Below are positions 7,135 to 8,909 of a stretch of 8,909 bases of DNA, piece after piece. The translations under genes and the position numbers were made by a program. This DNA is from Chitinivibrionales bacterium (lineage in GTDB: Bacteria; Fibrobacterota; Chitinivibrionia; Chitinivibrionales; FEN-1185): NCBI GenBank assembly GCA_028718065.1, contig JAQUMP010000118.1, forward strand, positions 1 through 8,909, in the 5' to 3' direction. The notes beneath the pieces were generated by a model. The model was given only the letters and a program-made list of their open reading frames with translations, did not search any database and was not told the DNA's origin. Positions within the stretch are counted from its first letter, which is position 1, and every line of letters begins with the position of its first letter.

Positions 7135-7848
7135 TTATGTTTTTCGGCAGATAATAACCGAAATCATTCCCGCCATAAATGGTTTTTCGTGGGTTATGAT
7201 TAACCCGGCGGATTCCAGTTGGCTCCTGAGCGCTTTACGATCGGGAAATCGGCGCAGGCTTTTGGCGATATAAGTATAAACGGCGGGTTTGGCATGCATA
7301 ATAAGCCCCCAGAATCCGCCCCAGAAATAGAGCAGGATAAATTGGAACGCTGCAAGGAATTTTTGGGGATGATGCGAAAAATCCAAGAATGCGGCGGTGC
7401 CGCCGGTTTTAAGCAGGCGGCTTATTTCGACAATGGTTTGCGACAGGTCGGGGGCATTACGCAAGGCGTAGCCTCCCGTGATAATATCGGCGCGATTGCT
7501 TTTTATTCCGGTAGAGCCCATATCCTGCAATGAAAAGCGGACAAAACGGCCGGTGGTTGTTTGAACTCCGATTGTAGCCATGGGCCAGGAAAGATCGGCC
7601 CCTAAAATGCGGGCGTCCGGATATTGTTTGGCGAGCGCCTGCGTTAGATCACCGGTGCCTGCGGCAAGGTCAATAATGCAGGCTCCATTGACGTTAGGGA
7701 GCCGGCCGATAAGATGGCGTTTCCAGACACGGTCGCGGCCGAAGGATAAGAGTCCGGTTATTTGATGATAGCGCGGGGCAATGAGCGCAAAGATCATACG
7801 ATTATACGCGCGCTTGGCGGCCGGACTTGCAAAGATCGATTTTTTCAT
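7135..7848 (-). CDS. UbiE/MenG-like SAM-dependent methyltransferase
   Basis: 237 aa, close to the family's usual 230-250. UbiE/MenG enzymes C-methylate the ring of isoprenoid hydroquinone precursors. Landmarks: IAPRYHQITGLLSFGRDRVWKR (about 23-44, matching the UbiE RYDxxN-LSxGxxxxWR signature), motif I DLAAGTGD (60-67), ADLSWPM (84-90), YALRNAPDLSQTI (127-139, matching GLRN) and RLLKTGG (144-150). Between about 164 and 185 is a strongly hydrophobic stretch with FILLYFWGGFWGLIM, more apolar than in E. coli UbiE, which suggests membrane contact. KSLRRFPDRKAL follows as in the family. It is the only biosynthetic gene here on the minus strand, 5 bp from the PKS stop and 29 bp from the divergent second methyltransferase. 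No good Shine-Dalgarno precedes the ATG. It could be the housekeeping quinone methyltransferase or one dedicated to the PKS product; context favours the latter. Confidence 0.88.
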   Translation of the reverse strand: MKKSIFASPAAKRAYNRMIFALIAPRYHQITGLLSFGRDRVWKRHLIGRLPNVNGACIIDLAAGTGDLTQALAKQYPDARILGADLSWPMATIGVQTTTGRFVRFSLQDMGSTGIKSNRADIITGGYALRNAPDLSQTIVEISRLLKTGGTAAFLDFSHHPQKFLAAFQFILLYFWGGFWGLIMHAKPAVYTYIAKSLRRFPDRKALRSQLESAGLIITHEKPFMAGMISVIICRKT

Positions 7849-7877
7849 GATGGGGGTCTCTTATTTTTATTCCCGAT

Positions 7878-8591
7878 ATGTCCGCCCGGCTTATTCAGAA
7901 CGAGTTAATGGACAACGTCGCCACCGATTTCGCCAAACTTTCCGGCACGCTGCGGGACTTTACCGCGATTAATAAAATATTTACCCGCAGCCGTAAGCTC
8001 ATTAAAACAACCATTATTAAAGAAATGCAATCGCTGCCACGGCGCGAATTTACCGTACTTGACGCCGGTTCCGGCGGTTGCGACCTGGCGCTCTGGCTTA
8101 CGGCTTTTGGCCGCAAAATCGGCTTAAAGATTACGGTTTGCTGTTTGGACCACGATCCGCGCGTGGTGGCCTTTGCCCGGGAACGGTGTGCAAACCATGC
8201 CGATATCGTGGTTCGGCAGGGGTCGGTTTTCGATATCGAAAGCTTAACCATGCCCTTTGATTTTATATTCGCCAATCATTTGATCCACCATCTTGACACG
8301 GCGGAGATCCCGCGCCTGGTCCGGAAATTTTACCAAACGGCGCGCCGGGGATTTTTAATAAACGATCTGCATCGCAGCGCGCTGGCCTACCTTGGGTTCA
8401 CCCTGGTCGCCGGGATTTTCTTTAACCGCAATTTTACCTTTACGGACGGCAGACTATCAATCCGGCGCGGCTTTACGCTTGCGGAGCTGTCGCGCATCCT
8501 GGAAGAAAGCGGCCTCGGCCGCTCGGTCCGGCTCGCCACGGCCGCTCCCGCGCGTATTTATTTATGGTGCCGCAAGCCTGTTTCGATTTAA
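7878..8591 (+). CDS. Class I SAM methyltransferase of the type found with type III PKS genes
   Basis: 237 aa. Visible motifs: ELMDN near the N-terminus (10-13), SAM motif I VLDAGSGGCDLALWL (60-74), acidic motif II LDHDP (90-94), FANHLIHHLD (131-140), then ARRGFLINDLHRS (155-167), a hydrophobic segment (168-183), TDGRLSIRRGFTLAEL (189-204) and PARIYLWCRKP at the C-terminus. The ARRG-NDL-RS and DG-LS-RR-FT-AEL combination is one I associate with methyltransferases beside type III PKS and FAD-oxidoreductase genes in many bacteria; it likely methylates an oxygen or carbon on the polyketide ring. The ATG at 7878 is chosen because the conserved block begins by residue 10 and an in-frame stop lies upstream at 7848. 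No clear Shine-Dalgarno precedes either it or the alternative ATG at 7908. The gene is followed by a long inverted repeat 6 bp after its stop. Confidence 0.85.
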   Translation: MSARLIQNELMDNVATDFAKLSGTLRDFTAINKIFTRSRKLIKTTIIKEMQSLPRREFTVLDAGSGGCDLALWLTAFGRKIGLKITVCCLDHDPRVVAFARERCANHADIVVRQGSVFDIESLTMPFDFIFANHLIHHLDTAEIPRLVRKFYQTARRGFLINDLHRSALAYLGFTLVAGIFFNRNFTFTDGRLSIRRGFTLAELSRILEESGLGRSVRLATAAPARIYLWCRKPVSI

Positions 8592-8597
8592 CAACAA

Positions 8598-8683
8598 GGA
8601 TGGGCAGTCAGGTATTTCCTCCGCACCTGGGATCCCTCAAAACAGTCCCTACGGTGCTTGAGAAAACACCTGACAACCCGTCC
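8598..8683. repeat. Long imperfect inverted repeat (about 30-nt arms, 25-nt loop)
   Basis: The left arm, 8598-8627, and the reverse complement of the right arm, 8653-8683, agree at about 24 of 30 positions with one 1-nt gap. The cores include GTCAGGT/ACCTGAC, CTC/GAG and GCACC/GGTGC. The loop contains the palindrome GGGATCCC (8629-8636). It begins 6 nt after the stop of the second methyltransferase. As RNA it would fold into a long stem that might stabilise the 3' end or help termination, but no T-tract follows. It may also be a small palindromic mobile element. No ORF inside. Confidence 0.7.
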
Positions 8684-8703
8684 CCTCCGAATTGTCATAT
8701 CGC

Positions 8704-8909
8704 TCAGCCCGGCATAATGGCGTCGAGCATGCTCGTGCCTAAATTGCCCAGGACCGTTGCGCAAACGCCGCATGCAGCATAAAACAAAAATGCCGCGGCA
8801 CGCATCGGGAGCGTGCCGCTGTGCAAAACATTTACAAAAAGCATGCCCCCCATTGCCGCTGCGAATAAACAGATTCCCAGAATAATTTTGGCCCGCAAGA
8901 TTGGGGTAG
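8704..8909 (-). CDS. Small membrane protein, C-terminal part (5' end probably beyond the window)
   Basis: A minus-strand frame ends at the TGA at 8704 and stays open to the right edge. A TTG at 8898 could start a 64-residue protein, but no Shine-Dalgarno precedes it, so the real start is probably outside the window. The visible protein has two likely membrane helices: about residues 5-25 counting from that TTG (IILGICLFAAAMGGMLFVN) and about 34-52 (AAAFLFYAACGVCATVLGN), joined by a short loop with a basic residue. I do not recognise a family. A chance hydrophobic frame cannot be excluded. Confidence 0.45.
   Translation of the reverse strand, partial: TPILRAKIILGICLFAAAMGGMLFVNVLHSGTLPMRAAAFLFYAACGVCATVLGNLGTSMLDAIMPG

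Noticed and set aside
8584..8690. Integron attC site
   Set aside because: ATTTAAC at 8585 resembles an RYYYAAC core, but no matching GTTRRRY lies at the far side of the inverted repeat, and there is no integrase or cassette array in view.
1..8909. CRISPR arrays, tRNA or rRNA genes, transposase or phage genes
   Set aside because: No regularly spaced repeats, no tRNA- or rRNA-like sequence and no transposase, integrase or phage-like product were seen in the window on either strand.

Overview
The window looks like chromosomal DNA of a Gram-negative bacterium of middling GC content, probably an anaerobe or facultative anaerobe. The envelope evidence is direct: a TolC-type outer-membrane channel, a lipoprotein adaptor and an RND permease. 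The anaerobic leaning is inferred from a cysteine-rich peptidase-U32-family protein, because the characterised relatives UbiU/UbiV and TrhP are Fe-S proteins doing O2-independent hydroxylation. I cannot name the phylum with confidence.

Left half (1 to about 4680, minus strand): a complete drug-efflux operon read right to left, tetR - tolC-like - adaptor (MFP) - RND permease. The permease is cut by the left edge. The genes are tightly packed: a 35-bp gap, then a 4-bp ATGA overlap, then an 18-bp gap, each with a Shine-Dalgarno sequence. In front of the TTG-started regulator is a near-consensus sigma70 promoter (TTGACA, 17 bp, TATATT). A 19-bp imperfect palindrome overlaps its -10 and start point and is a good candidate for the autoregulatory operator.

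Centre (4675-4810): the divergent intergenic region. It carries a GC-rich hairpin repeat followed by an AT-rich leader for the rightward genes.

Right half (4811-8591): a compact four-gene biosynthetic locus. It encodes a U32-family protein, a type III polyketide synthase with an intact Cys-His-Asn triad, a UbiE/MenG-like methyltransferase on the opposite strand, and a second SAM methyltransferase. The second methyltransferase resembles those usually found with type III PKS genes. Type III PKS loci making phenolic lipids or alkyl-quinones usually pair the PKS and methyltransferase with an FAD monooxygenase. Here a U32 protein sits where the oxygenase would be expected. The most interesting reading is therefore an O2-independent route: the PKS makes a resorcinol or pyrone lipid, the U32 protein hydroxylates the ring, and one or both methyltransferases methylate it, giving a quinone-like or phenolic membrane lipid. 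This is inference from gene content.

Right end (8592-8909): a long imperfect inverted repeat directly after the last methyltransferase, then the minus-strand end of a small two-helix membrane protein that probably begins outside the window.
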